Part shown: in pieces, positions 1 to 12,020 of the stretch
Position numbering within the stretch: position 1 is the first letter of the stretch
Layout: each line of letters opens with the position of its first letter
NCBI GenBank assembly: GCA_036897485.1
Contig: JAYMTF010000088.1
Span: 1-55,846, forward strand
DNA from: Pelargonium nanum
Lineage: Eukaryota > Streptophyta > Magnoliopsida > Geraniales > Geraniaceae
DNA length: 55,846 nucleotides
Direction: 5' to 3'
Notes under the pieces: generated by a model
The model's database searches: none
What the model saw: only the letters and a program-made list of their open reading frames with translations
Told to the model about the DNA's origin: nothing
Translations under genes and position numbers: made by a program

Positions 1-880
1 GAAATCAACTTACCGAAAATCCTCCGTGGCACCTACGTGGCACTCCGTTAAGGAGAAAGTAGTGTTAACAAACAAGCACTAAAACACTTGTACTTTAAGG
101 TCAATCATAACTTGAAAAATAGTTTGCTTTAAGAAGATGTTGTCAGCTTACTGTGAAATCAGAAACCGATAATCTCTTCGTCAAGATTGAGGCGTTTTAT
201 TTGAGTACTCTAATGTTGCTTCACAACGGTTCTTCAGCAACCTCAGACCATCACATTTATGAGGAAAAAATTGAATTCTCGCGCTCTTTTTAGTTATGAG
301 ATTTCATGTAAAATTTGTACGGATAGTGTACAATGGGAGATTGCCTTCTATAGAAGCAAAAATCAGCTTATCAAAGAAATACGATACATTCATTGATTAG
401 TTACATAATTAAAGTCAGAAACTTGAATTCAATATTTTTTGGCCCCAAAACTTGAATTTAATAATCTTTGGCCCAAAAAGAAAGACGTCATTGACCCAAA
501 CACGATCCAATTTGGACTATTTCGAGTAAGTGCATGTGCATGGTATGCTCTAAAACTCTAACACTTGTTCAATGGTATTAAAAGTGGAAGTATAATTTAA
601 ACAATAATACTCTCCGTGAATTTTGTTTTGAACAAATACTCTCCCTAACTAATTGAATGACATGAGATTTTAAATTTTACTTCCTATAAAATCATCCTAG
701 TAATTAAGCCTGTTTCTCAAATTCTTCCCTACACTAATAATATCGAAAATCATGCAAAGAATTTCATAGGTGCATTGAATCATAGAAGCTTTCATTTCAT
801 ATGAAAATCAATTGCAACATGAGTTAAAGCTCAAGTAAAGACACACACCAACTATGATTAATTTTTGCATCATCAGCCGT
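1..880. other. Intergenic, AT-rich
   Basis: No reading frame, RNA gene or clear repeat is visible. The last part, with a GGGCCC-containing stretch near 890, probably merges into the promoter and 5' leader of the MSP-domain gene that starts its coding region at 1230. Confidence 0.5.
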
Positions 881-1229
881 TCGTTCCTGGGCCCCAATCC
901 AACCTACACCTCTGATGCTGCACCTCTCTACTAATTACTGTGCTCATCATTACAGGGAATCAGAATCCTCCCATACTGGGCGGACCTCAAATATTAAGTC
1001 CAATTCACCTAACTCGTTTCTTTCAAATCCGAGTCCTATATCATCAACTCGTGACACCGTGTCGTCTTCTCTATCTTCCTCCTTACGCTCCCACCACTGA
1101 GCTCCTCCTCGCGACGCCCAAAACCGAACAATTCTCGCCGGGAATATCCATCTCCGATCACTGACCTCCGTCCTGAGCCGTCCAATCATGTTCTAGGACT
1201 TTCGGTTGAGAATTTGAAGAGAAAAAGTT

Positions 1230-4200
1230 ATGGCGATTGCGGAGCACCAAAGGTCCCATTTCAGTCTGTGTCCGTTCTGGCAATCGGCGACCAACTCGTC
1301 GTCTTCTTCTTCTACGCAGAATTTGACTCAGAATGGTCAGAGTCAGAGTAACGGTCGTGCTGCGGAGGGACCGAACTCTCGGTCTTCTTCCAAGACGGTG
1401 TCGTCCATGGCGAGATCGCTGCTGCCTCCTCGACGTAGGCTTCGTCTCGATCCGGCGAGTAATCTGTATTTTCCCTGTACGTTGTCGCTTTCTCACTCTC
1501 TCGTTGACTTTTGGTTTTTGGTCAATTTGAAGAAACAAGGAAAAAAACACTTGATACTTTGTGTAGAAATTTGTTGTTGAATTTCTGTTTGGTTTCTGAG
1601 AAAATTGAAGAGAAAGGTGAAAATGGAAGTCTTGAACGGTTGAATTGAAGAGTATTTTTTAAAAATAATACGATAATAATATTTATTTATTTAGTTTTTG
1701 TCTTATCTTTTTGCTCAGCTGCAATGGTTGACATTTCGAAATTAGTTCTATTCCTTCTGAAAGCAAATGATGCTTCATTTTATATTTTGGATACAAAAAG
1801 CAACCAACCTACTCTGATTATGTTAATGTTAAACCAGACATGAATTCGCGATTAAATAATTGGGTAATTATCCCTGGTTTCAAGTACACTTTACTTTATA
1901 ATAGAAATGTATGAACAAATGGACATTTTTATTTTGTTTTTATAATCATTACCTTATCTGTTTGATTATTGTTTGTTGTTTTTTTAAGATGAACCTGGAA
2001 AACAAGTACGGAGCGCAGTCAGACTAAAGAACACTAGTAGGTCTCATGTGGCATTCAAGGTATTTTCTACTCCTGTTTGTTCTGGAGTTTATTTGTTTGT
2101 TTGTTGTCCTCTATTTGTTGCTGCACTTTTAGTTTTATGTTCATGTTCCTGAGTCTTGACAAAAGATGTGTTGCTACATTATATATCAGGATTGAAACTG
2201 TTTATTATGTTCCATTCTGCATTTAAAGTGTGCCGTTAGTGTTTTGGAAGTATATGGATGACTCTGTTTTAACCGCTGTTTCCAACAACCTTACTCAATA
2301 GTTTGTTAGTTGGGCAAAAATTGGATTGGTTTTTGTTAATCGTTTATGTTGTAATCTTACTTGTCTTTACTTTTCCGCTTTATTCTCTTTCGCTATGATT
2401 GATAATAAGAATTGAACAAGGGATATAAAAGGAATTTAGATATTTTGTTTTAGGTAGTAACTCAATATATTTATGATGTGGAGACGGGCTGATTAGTTCT
2501 TAACCACTAGTTTTATTGTAATATCTCTGTTCTGGGATCCACATATACTATTATGAACAATTAATTTCTCTATTGTAATAAAGTTAAGCTTATCAGCCTT
2601 GAGAATTTTGCTAATTTCATCAATAAATTTTGCACAACCCTAAGTTAAACTAGCAAAGTGCTCAATTCTGTTTGGTTCTGGCCCATACCGTCTGGGTCAT
2701 ATTAGTTTGGCCACAATATGGAACCAGACACCTTGTTGTTCTGCACCATGATTTGTGCGGGCCATACCTGCCTGTTTCAAACTGGCTCATTTCTGCAATT
2801 AGTAGATAAGGACAGTGCTAGGAATGTTTCATGTGAGGAAAACTGGCTTGACAAATAAGAGGTTTATATGGAATAATCACTAAAGAAACTAGGTCACAAG
2901 ATTTCTGTGAAATAAAGATTCCTACTTATAATCCTAATTTGATTTCATTATTCTAGATTGAGAATTTCTCGTAAATGCTTTCATTTCTGTAATGCTTTGT
3001 TGGTTTATGTGAATTCTCTTCTTTTCTCCTCTCCACGTGTAATAGAAGGTATAGCAGTCTTGTGAAACATATACTTCAAGCAGTTGATTGTTTGTTTAAT
3101 GAGTGAGTATTTCATCGTGTAATATTTTCGTTGAATCACTTTCAACTGACTCATTGGTTATTTGTTTCAGTTTCAAACAACTGCACCTAAGAGCTGTTAC
3201 ATGCGCCCTCCAGGTGGTATCCTTGCTCCCGGAGAAAGCATTATTGCAACTGGTAAGAACCTTCTGCATAATCTTCTAGTTATCAGGGTGTCCTCAATTT
3301 TAGGTTGGAAAAAAAGGCACTTTTGAGTTTTGATCGATAAATTTAAGTGCTATATCTCAAATGTTTTCATCTGATGGACAGTGTTCAAGTTTGTTGAGAA
3401 TCCAGAGAACAATGAAAAGCAATTAGATCAGAAGAGTAAGGTCAAGTTTAAGATCATGAGCTTGAAGGTTAACGGAGGAATAGACTATGTCCCTGAGCTG
3501 GTAAGTTCATGGCTTCTGATTGCTGTATCTCCGTCCTGTCTTTGCTATTTGGAGGTTGTTGCTGAAATTTCTTTGACATTAAAGATTGGCTTCTAATTAG
3601 GTTGAGGATTGACCTGTGTAGAGATGTACATCACTGTTTCTGAATTTGCTAAAATTTCAGATTGCGAAAGCCTTTTTTTACCTCTAATCATTTTTGTTTT
3701 TTGTTAAAGGTAAATGGAAACAAATTCTAGAATAATGAAGAATTTACAACACGTTTTACATTTGGTTTCCATATGATGCATATTGTCAGTTGATTTATGT
3801 CCATTGTCTAGTAATAAATAACTATCAAAGCTCAGAACTGTAAATGAAAATAATTAACTCTATTTGATGAAACTTGTCTGATCATTTCAATTTGAATATC
3901 CCGTCATTGTTTATAACCATCCACCCAAATATATCTCTCTCCAACGATTATTTGATGGTACGCTTCTTCTGGATACAATTTTGTTGGTAATAAGAGCTTT
4001 TGTCTTATTGCTGATGTATCAAAGGCTGATGTTGACTTAAAAACTGTTTATTTTTGCCATAACACAGTTTGATGAGCAAAAGGATCAAGTGACAATTGAA
4101 CGAATTCTGAGGGTTGTGTTTTTAGATGTGGCACGTCCTAGCCCAGTAAGTGCAGATTAATTATTATAGAACTCAATATCTGCAACTTTGATTGCATTTA

Positions 4201-4526
4201 TGATGCTCACATATGTCATTGTATCCTTTTCAGCAACTAGAAAAATTGAAGCGCCAATTAGCTGAAGCTGAAGCTGAACTTGAAGCACGCAAGAAACCTC
4301 CACCAGATACAGGTCCCCGGGTTGTTGGTGGGGAAGGCCTCGTAATAGATGAATGGGTATGCATTGAATTCCATACAAACTCTCAAAATCATATCCAAAA
4401 GTGCCTTTTATCATATTCATATGCAGTGTTGCATCCATTTATGCATTTACGTTGTCTGTCTTTCAGAAAGAGCGGAGGGAGAAATACCTTGCTCGGCAAC
4501 AGGTTGAAGCGGTAGACTCAGTGTGA
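1230..4526 (+). CDS. VAP/PVA-type MSP-domain protein (vesicle-associated protein 4 class)
   Basis: Seven coding exons: 1230-1476, 1989-2059, 3171-3252, 3382-3500, 4068-4145, 4234-4356, 4467-4526, giving 259 residues; every intron is GT-AG and all phases match. Residues 1-70 are a Ser/Asn-rich low-complexity lead. A major sperm protein (MSP) domain follows at about 74-195, seen in LDPASNLYFPYEPGKQVRS, then TTAPKSCYMRPPGGILAPGE, the VAP-type signature region. Residues 200-220 form a short Glu/Ala/Lys helix likely to be a coiled coil. No C-terminal membrane anchor is present, unlike VAP27 proteins; this fits the plant PVA4 class. In the family, MSP domains bind FFAT-like motifs and place proteins at ER contact sites or vesicles; that role here is inferred. 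The start is the first ATG of the long first exon. The frame and family are secure; the exact paralogue is less so. Confidence 0.9.
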
Positions 4527-5786
4527 AGTACAGTTTGCGTATACTGCGCGTACGTTCTTCTCTCTGCCTCGGATGGAAAATATGTCAAATACCTGAGTTG
4601 TTACGGGCTGTAACAATATAATAGAGGGATTGAAATGTTGAATAACAGTTTCAGGATGTACTAATGAGTGTTTCTGCTGCAATTGTTTGTGAGAAGAACA
4701 TTGGGAATTTGTTGCTTCTTAATTAAGCCCTCCTTGTAAATAAATGGACTTGTTAGTTTTGTCCTTCAAATATATTCAGAATTCAGACAGAAGCAAAAGC
4801 ATTGGCTTATCTCAAATTTGATCAAATAATGTTGTTTGTAACTTTCCACATTCCTTCACCTATGCAAAACCCTATCTTCTCACTGATCCCAATTATTAAA
4901 TCAAATCAACTCAATTGACTGTTCAAGTGCCAAATAGACCAGTCCAATCAGTTAGACCACTAATTGAACCAGGCATCCTATAAACAATTATGCTATATTT
5001 ATTTCTACCTATTTTGCCCCTATATCTATTATTTTTAACCAAAAATTTGGCTATTTTAGCCCTGAATGGCCCCGAGTAACCCCCTAACATACAATGGTCC
5101 CTATGGATGCATCCGTGATGTTTTTGGGATCCAAGTGGTTGACCCAAATAACACGGGTGGCGACGCCCCTCCAAGACGACCTCCAAACATGATACACAAC
5201 GAACATGACTCCCACTTAAGTCGCAACAACCAGCAATGTGGTTTCACACCTCTCATAAACCCTCTGTCATCTCATGAACTCTTCAGGACCCTTTCAACGC
5301 CACTCGAACCTACTTGTTGGATCTCGATATTACGCGTAACCCTTTCAACGCCTCCTAAACCCTTTCGTAGAATCTCAAGACATGTGCACTTGACAATGAG
5401 ACCTACTAAAACCAAAAACAAAGAGACCTACTCTTGGGTTTCCGACCGTTCTGCACACTATGTATGACACCCCTAAACCTCGTAGGCTAACCTGATACAA
5501 ACTTAGAAGGGGTAGTGTGCGTGACAATATTTTCGAATAGACATAAAAGTGTATATAATAAATAGCATAGACCCAAACTTTTTTTTAATATAATAGTAGA
5601 ATGATATATTTATGTTTTTCTCTCTTCCTAATTAATGTACACAACCAAAACAAAAGGCTTGAGAAAGAAATTAGATAGAAAGAAATGAATACCTAATCAA
5701 ACAGTCAAGAACACAATAAGCTGTACACAAATATGATTATAAGAAGAGATCGATCCATCATCAATGGTTATGTTCATCTATCTATC
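4527..5786. other. 3' flank and intergenic between convergent genes
   Basis: This stretch separates the MSP-domain gene from the convergent DUF1223 gene. It holds the 3' UTRs of both. The C/T-rich part at about 4900-5470 has a 402-nt open frame but no recognisable protein. A short phrase around CCCTTTCAACGCC occurs twice (near 5287 and 5340). I see no RNA gene. Confidence 0.5.
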
Positions 5787-7724
5787 TCATATTTGATCCG
5801 GCAAATGGAAGCTCTGCGAACCAAAAATCTGATGCGAGCTGTTTTCAACAAAGAGAGCAACACCACATTTGCTGCTATTGAAATCGTCCCATAATGGGAA
5901 GCTAACAGTTCCTGATACCGTCTTCTTGGCCGGAAGGTCCTTCACGGCGCACAACTTTTGGAGCCTCCGGACGATGAAGTCGTTGGACAAAACCCTTCCT
6001 TTGTTTTCTCCTCGTGGGCAGTCGGTGACCTTGCCGTTCTCGTACAGAGCCACCATGATGTTGGCTCCTTGGCTGTTCACTTTTGTCCTCAATGCTCCTG
6101 TTAGGGACACTTCCAATACTTCTGATGTTGGCCTTTGAAATGTAGCCTGCATTTCAAATATGTTCGTATGAATTAAGTTTGAGTTTCGGAGACTACGTTG
6201 CATAGACGCGTGTACGAGATAAGTGACACAAACTAGAGACATACTCATAGACATGATACGTTAAGATCAGGTTCCATATATATAGTATATATAAGTTACA
6301 TAAAAGCATGACGAGGGTTCCATAATATATAGTATGTATAAGTTACATAAAAGTATGCTCGTCAATGTGTTTGAGTGTTTGGCATATCCAATTAATTCAT
6401 TTTTAGAAAACAAAATATGGACACTAATACGTTGGATACGTATTTGAAGAGTTCGGGAGTAGTGTTGGATACGTATCGGACACTAATACGTTGAGAATAC
6501 GAGAGTGTACGTGCATCATAATTTTTGCGAGTTCGGGTCAAATAAAATTAACCCGACTAATTTTTGTGTCGGGTGGGTTTGATCTATGGTGAAAATGCAT
6601 ATTGGGTTGGAAAAATATGCATGAATCTACGTATTTTGCATGTAAAACTCGAGTAAAACCGGACCTATGACCCTAACACCCGCAACCTGAACAAACACAC
6701 AACATTCGAGTCGGGTTTGGATTAAACATTTTCCAATGAAACCAAAAAATTATACCTCAAACACGAATTATTGGCTTTACTTACAACTAGAGCTGGCAAA
6801 ATTGACCCGAACCGTTGAGTACTCGACACCCAACCCGTTTTTGGCGGATTCGAGTCTATTAGCTACCCGAAAAAATCGGGTCAGGTTTAGGTTGTTTCCA
6901 AGCCGGGTCGGGTATGCCCGAAAAAATGTATTACACACTTAAAACTCAAAACCCGACCAACAATACAACCTATAGGGTCGGATTAGGGTTCATCAACCCG
7001 AAGCCGGCCCAAAATTTTGCCACCTCTAATTAGAACATGCTTAAGATAAGTTTCAACTTCAAAATCTTACAACATTGAATCATTGACTAAAACTAATCGC
7101 ATGGCTCGCAATTGTCGGTTATTAATCTATTTTGTCAAATAAATAGATCTGCTTATGCCCTTATATATAATTAAAATAAAAGAGCCAGATCTAGATTCAA
7201 AAATATAAAATTCACCCAAAAAATAAAATAAAATAAAGAAAAACAGAGGCAGTACTAACCTGGAACTTAGGTGCAGTGAACCTGGGTGCGGCCTTGATGG
7301 TTTCGATCAACTTGACGTCATCATTGCCCACACAGTGGGCCCTACCTTGGACGACCACCTGCGGCGTAAACAACGTGTCCTGCTGAAACGCCTCCACGTA
7401 AGCCTTCTGCCTCACCGTCCACTGGCTCGACCCGAACGGATCCTTCCACCCCATATGGTCCCAATAGTCCACGTGGTACGCCAGCACGATCACCGGCGCG
7501 TGGCCCAACTCCCCGTCGAAATCTCCCCTCCCAAGCCTCGACACCAGCAGCTCCGCCTCCGGCGAGGTGGTGCACCCCTGCGACGAGAACAGCTCCACCA
7601 CCACCGGCCCTCCACCTTCCACCACTAGCTCCGCCGGCTCGGGCGCCGGTCCACGCGTGTCACGCGCGTCGGAGGTCGCGGAACTCCCCTTGCGAAAGCA
7701 CGCGAATAGACGCCGACGCGCCAT
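5787..7724 (-). CDS. DUF1223 family protein (thioredoxin-like fold)
   Basis: Two exons on the minus strand, 7724-7260 and 6146-5787, encode 274 residues across a 1.1-kb GT-AG intron. After a basic N-terminus (MARRRLFACFRKGSS) the protein shows the DUF1223 hallmark VELFSSQGCTTSPEAE at about 43-58 with a single Cys51, then HVDYWDHMGWKDPFGSSQW and a TPQVVVQGRAHCVG segment. The second exon supplies a beta-rich C-terminal half ending in HLPDQI. DUF1223 proteins adopt a thioredoxin-like fold; their reaction is not known, so no function is claimed. Another in-frame ATG lies at 7796, but the start at 7724 fits the short basic N-terminus I associate with plant members. Exon 1 is clearly GC-rich compared with its AT-rich surroundings. 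The intron carries a hAT-like MITE and a tandem duplication. Confidence 0.87.
6270..6361. repeat. 46-bp tandem duplication in DUF1223 intron
   Basis: Two near-identical copies of a unit beginning GGTTCCATA and containing AGTTACATAAAAG lie head to tail with a 46-bp period. The copies differ by a few substitutions and a one-base shift. Nearby, at 6417-6495, GGACACTAATACGTTG also occurs twice. Confidence 0.7.
6788..7028. mobile_element. hAT-like MITE in DUF1223 intron
   Basis: The ends are inverted: TAGAGCTGGCAAAATT at the left and the complement of TAGAGGTGGCAAAATT at the right. Flanking 8-mers CTTACAAC and ATTAGAAC agree at 6 of 8 positions, consistent with an aged 8-bp hAT duplication. The interior is full of CCCGAC/GTCGGG phrases and has no coding capacity. 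Sequence at 6529-6720 has a similar composition and may be a second decayed copy. Confidence 0.65.
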
Positions 7725-7796
7725 CTCCACCGGACCGCCTCTTGCGCTGTCGCCTCGCCGCCAATAGCGGTGGTTGCGTTGGTGGTGAGGCAACAA

Positions 7797-9240
7797 GAAA
7801 GGTCTTGTGCTATTGGGTTTTGTGTCCTTTGTTTCTCTCTTTTTTTCTTTCTTGATTAGCTATATATACGTAAATGTCCTAAACAAGGCAAAAGAGAAGG
7901 ACGAAAGTGAAAGAAAAAGAAAATTGAGAGGTGTAATGTGGGAATCTCCGAGAAATGAAGAGTTGGATGGTGAGGAGTTAAAGGTGGCCAGGAAGATGCT
8001 AAGTTGGGTTTGAGGTTTTGAATCTTTCTTTTTAGGGGTGTATAGATCTGTATTTGTTTTTAAAAGGTTGTGGACACGTGTAATGATGTGGTAGGTGGGA
8101 TCTTCACCGACAGAGGTGGTCGGTGACACGTTGGTTGTCAGTGGTGGGTTGGAGGTCAGTGAGAAGTTACAGCTGCAAGAAGCAATTGAGACATCATATT
8201 GATGTATTGATAGAGAGGAATTCAATTTATTTTTTTTAAAAAGGGTTAAAATTTGATCAGATTTTATTATAGAATAAGCTGATACGATCAATTCAATCTT
8301 ATTCAAAATGTATTTGATCATATCAATTTTAAGTCGGGTTAAATTTTGAACATTCGTATATTTCGATTCAAATTGAGGTAGAGAAAGGTTTGACAAGGAA
8401 TATGAACTGTAAAGAAATGTTTGTGGAGTTGGCTCTGTTAGGTAGTCCAACTCCAACATTGTTAGCATGTTATGATTTTTTTTATTTTGGTTTGTTGATT
8501 TGTTGGTGTCTAGCTGTCTAGTATATATAGCTATGAATCAGTGGTTTTATATGATTTGCTGTGATCTTCACCAATATGGGTGTCATTCTATTTAGTTTTT
8601 CACCATCATAATGATGTATCAAAAGTCCCAAATCTATTTCATTTTTATAATGACTATTTTGGATTAATTTAGGTTGAAAATAATGCCATTAGAAAAGTCA
8701 AGACAGTAATTTTCAACTACTAGAATCTAATACTTTTGCAAATAAACTTCATCAAATGAATCTCTCAACTATAAAAAAAGAAAATTGTGAACCGTTTTCG
8801 TTAAAATTAGTTACGTGAATGCTCTAAAAATTTAACATGTAGTGGGGATGGTCTCATTTGGATTCCGATATTTGATTCTTATTTATGAACAAAAAATTTA
8901 TTATCCAAGCAGTGATGGATAGTCTTCTTTGTATTGAATTTATTTTGTATCCAACTTTGATGAAGTTATAAATGAGCTCACACTTGTTTTAAAAAAAAGC
9001 TTAAAACAAGGTTGTGCTTCGCCATATGCATATTCCTAGATATAAATCATATTTGAAAATATGATTATGCATATAAAAAGGAAAGTTAAACCGTCCAACA
9101 AATCTAAACAAATATGAGTGAATGCTCAATGGACTCTTGCAATTTTGTACAAATTGTCATATAAGTTGTATCTATTTAGATGGAACATATAAAAGTAACA
9201 ACAAATCAATATAATTAAATCCAAAACCATTATTCAATGG
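7797..9240. other. Promoter side of DUF1223 gene and intergenic DNA
   Basis: The part next to 7797 should hold the DUF1223 promoter and 5' leader (a TATATATA run is at 7860-7867). A 609-nt open frame on the minus strand (8468-7860) has Ser/Leu-rich, low-information content and is not accepted as a gene. A perfect inverted repeat CTTGTTTTAA / TTAAAACAAG lies at 8983-9010. Confidence 0.45.
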
Positions 9241-9249
9241 ATATTTTAC

Positions 9250-9560
9250 TACCTATCGATCATTGCTCGCCGAGATTTTACTCCCTTCTCGATCATCGCA
9301 ATAAGCGACATTTTACTCTCTTTTCGATCATCGCCGACCAACACCAGGCGAGATTTTACTCACTTCTCAATCATCGTTGGCTGCAATAGTCGAGATTTTA
9401 CTCCATTCTCGATCATCGCCGACTGCAATAGGCGACATATTCCTCCCTTCTCAATCATAGTCCACTGAGTTAGGCGAGAGTTTACTATCTTTCACAATCT
9501 TCGTTGGTTGAGATAGGCGAGGTTTGACTCATTCCCGAACATAGGTTAAGTACCCGTTTC
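9250..9560. repeat. Degenerate 42-43-bp minisatellite, about 7 units
   Basis: Units built on GGCGAGATTTTACTCCCTTC followed by TCGATCATCGCCGACTGCAA begin near 9271, 9306, 9349, 9391, 9431, 9474 and 9517, i.e. mostly 40-43 bp apart. The units are clearly diverged. The array stops about 40 bp before the homology that marks block copy C1. Confidence 0.8.
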
Positions 9561-9589
9561 AATCATAGATGTTAAAGAGGTACAGGATA

Positions 9590-10045
9590 TTTGACATCCT
9601 CTTAGACTGAGTCATTGTATCTAAGTAATACGAGGGTTGGACCTCCGGTCGTCCATTTTTCTAAGGACTTGAATCTCGTCAAGATCCAACAAAACCAAAC
9701 TGTTTAGACAGAGAAAACACGATCGAAGTTTGCTCTACAGAATCTGGAAAAGCAAAACCTGATTGAATCATTGAAACACAAAATTGCCAAAAAAAAAACA
9801 TATGAGCATCGAACAAGTTGAAGATGTGAGTGAGATTGGTGAATTAAAATTGAAAGCAGACTCACAAGATCTGCACAACCGCTTCAATGGCCGCATTATG
9901 AACTCAGGAAATTAGGTCACAAAACTTTTGGAGACGAAGACACCTAAGCTAATATATATACACATATCACACGTACGATCTTTTGTGGGCTTATATTTTG
10001 TAATAGGCCCATTCGTAGTTACAACTAGGGTTAGCTTTTTTCTAC
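9590..10045 (-). pseudogene. Block copy C1: promoter/exon 1/intron 1/exon 2 fragment
   Basis: First of five diverged copies of the same block. On the minus strand it reads: telo-box-like AACCCTAG, site II GGGCCTATT and AAGCCCAC, TATATATAT, an ATG followed by CGGCCATTG, donor TT/GTGAGTC, an intron of about 130 bp, acceptor TTCAATCAG, and an exon 2 start that aligns with the other copies but has in-frame stops. The conserved plus-strand landmark TGTTTAGAC starts at 9701. The parent gene is not recognised. Confidence 0.6.
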
Positions 10046-11609
10046 CTTTTTATGAGTTTGGTCATTATTTTTATTTGTTTATTTTATGCCATCCAATATA
10101 CAATCGGTTCACAGAATCATACTATATGCAAATTATATTTATGAAATAAAATTTAAATATGATCTACATGGGGTTTTGATTGGATTGGATAAATTTTAGA
10201 TATTTAGTGTAAAATGAGTAGATTTGTCTAGTTTTTTTCGTATTTTTGCTAAGAATAAATTCGATATGATCCGAAATTTATCATTTTTTTCTATATTTCA
10301 GCGGATTCAGATCCAATTTGCAATTAATCTAAACCGTGTAGTGTTTGTTTGTTAACACTGCTCAAAAACTATAAGAAACTGAAACGATGCGCATACATTC
10401 TCATTTTCTTAATGTATTTAACACTGTGAGACTTTTAAATATGTGGCAGTCACTTAATTTTATGTGTTGTACATAGGGTACGGTGTTTACAATTTTATAA
10501 AAGTTGTGAGGTGTTGTATCTATGTCATGTCCCATCTCATACTCGTGTCTATGCAACCTATGTTGTTGCCTATAAATTTAACATTATCGAATGCATTCTC
10601 ACTATATCATGTTTACAATTTTATAAAAATTGTGAGTCGTATTTGTGTCGTGTCCCATGCCGGAACACAGAAATCTTCTACTCTATAATTTATGATAATA
10701 ACCTAAATATCCAGATTCTTTTTCCGTTGTCGGATAATAAAAAACGTTACATACTTCGCTTAGATGAGCTCACTTGGCCCATTATTTATTTATTGCTCAC
10801 TCGTTTTTCAATTATTATACATTTTGACCAGTTTCATACAAGTAAATTTGTGTAAACGAATTGCTTTTTTTTGTAAACGAACTGCTTAGAATTGAAGATG
10901 TGGAGTTGTTGTGATTTAAAGATCTCACTTTTAACTTGCATTGAATTAGAAGAAGAATTGAGAAATTTGACACAAATCTGATTGTTTCTATTGAGCAATT
11001 AAATAGAACAATCTTTAATTAATTACAATTTGTAATTTTTTTTGGCAGATAATTGCAAATGGTTAAGAAGTGTGCTATAATACTTCAAATACCTATAATT
11101 AACAAGTATGTCATGATATAGAAATAGTAAAATCCTTATAATCATTCTGTAAACTTTTGCTATATAGCTAAACTCAAAATGGAGATGTTCAATCACAATT
11201 CCATAGAATATTATAGAAAAGAGATCTAAAATCATAGTACACAATTCAACTATTTTGATCCAAACAAGACAATTGATTCCACTATTTACTTAATTATAGA
11301 TCAAAACAAAACATTACAATCTCAATTTACACTGTACCATCCAATTCCAATGTTTACTTCAATTCTAAATAAAAGTAAATAGAATTTCATTCAATATATA
11401 AAAAATAAACACACATTCAAAAGTACAATTTTATTCAATTTTAGATCGAGTCAAAAACATGCAAACTTCTACACTTTCATCTTAATATAGATCGTTAAAT
11501 GATCCACTTCTTTCGAAGAAGTTCATTTATCGGTACCCGATTTTTTTTAATTGAAATAACCCTAAGCTAACTTTTTATTGCCGAAATAGAGCAAGTGCAA
11601 AATGAGATT
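10046..11609. other. AT-rich spacer between block copies C1 and C2
   Basis: No gene is seen. A duplicated phrase starting GTTTACAATTTTATAAAA occurs at 10484 and 10611 and continues through a similar TATGTCATGTCCCAT / TGTGTCGTGTCCCAT segment, so a unit of about 127 bp has been duplicated. The rest is AT-rich without recognisable homology to the blocks. Confidence 0.5.
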
Positions 11610-12020
11610 GTAGAGTGTTAAACCTCCGAGAAGTGTTAGAACACTGGATCCATCTTCCTTAGCATCCGAATATAATTGATTTGAAGGATACCGATTTGTT
11701 TAGACAAAGAAATCACGATCGAGTCCATAAACTGGATCCACAGAGCCTGATTCAACTGAAAAAACAGATCAAGAAAAACAAAGTTTTAAAAAAATTGATG
11801 ATTGAAACTGAAATCAGATTTAGAAGAAAGATGTAGAGAGTTGACTCACAAGAATGTGTGGCCTGAGAAGGGAGAGACGAAACCTGGTCAGTGGCCGCAT
11901 GTTCTTTCGATACAGATAAGGAAGCAACTTGCGTAGGCGTAGAGACTATTTGTATCATTTCTATTTGGGCTTTTTTTTTGTAATAAGGCCCATTCCTAGT
12001 TACACCTAGGGTTTGCTAAA
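11610..12020 (-). pseudogene. Block copy C2: promoter/exon 1/intron 1/exon 2 fragment
   Basis: Minus-strand order is as in C1: AAACCCTAG telo-box, site II GGGCCTTATT, AAGCCCAAA, exon 1, donor CTT/GTGAGTC, acceptor GAATCAG, exon 2. The exon 2 frame reads LSKQIGILQINYIRMLRKMD before a stop. The first exon is open over about 60 codons here but its frame does not match that of C4, so the coding part is not maintained. The landmark TGTTTAGAC is at 11697. Confidence 0.6.

Noticed and set aside
1158-1550. 130-codon minus-strand frame over the first exon of the MSP-domain gene
   Set aside because: Arg-rich shadow of the real Ser-rich exon on the plus strand.
5066-5467. 133-codon plus-strand open frame between the MSP and DUF1223 genes
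   Set aside because: No recognisable motif, repeated CCTTTCAACGCC phrases inside, and an equally long frame on the other strand.
7725-7796. Earlier in-frame start (7796) for the DUF1223 protein
   Set aside because: It would add a low-complexity, Arg/His-rich extension; the ATG at 7724 gives the short basic N-terminus that fits plant members. Not excluded.
7860-8468. 202-codon open frame on the minus strand upstream of the DUF1223 gene
   Set aside because: Low-information Ser/Leu/Thr-rich text that ends within the likely promoter region; no domain, no splice-linked neighbours. Probably chance openness in purine-biased DNA.
9250-9560. CRISPR-like array
   Set aside because: The units are degenerate and contiguous without unique spacers, in a plant nuclear context; it is a minisatellite.
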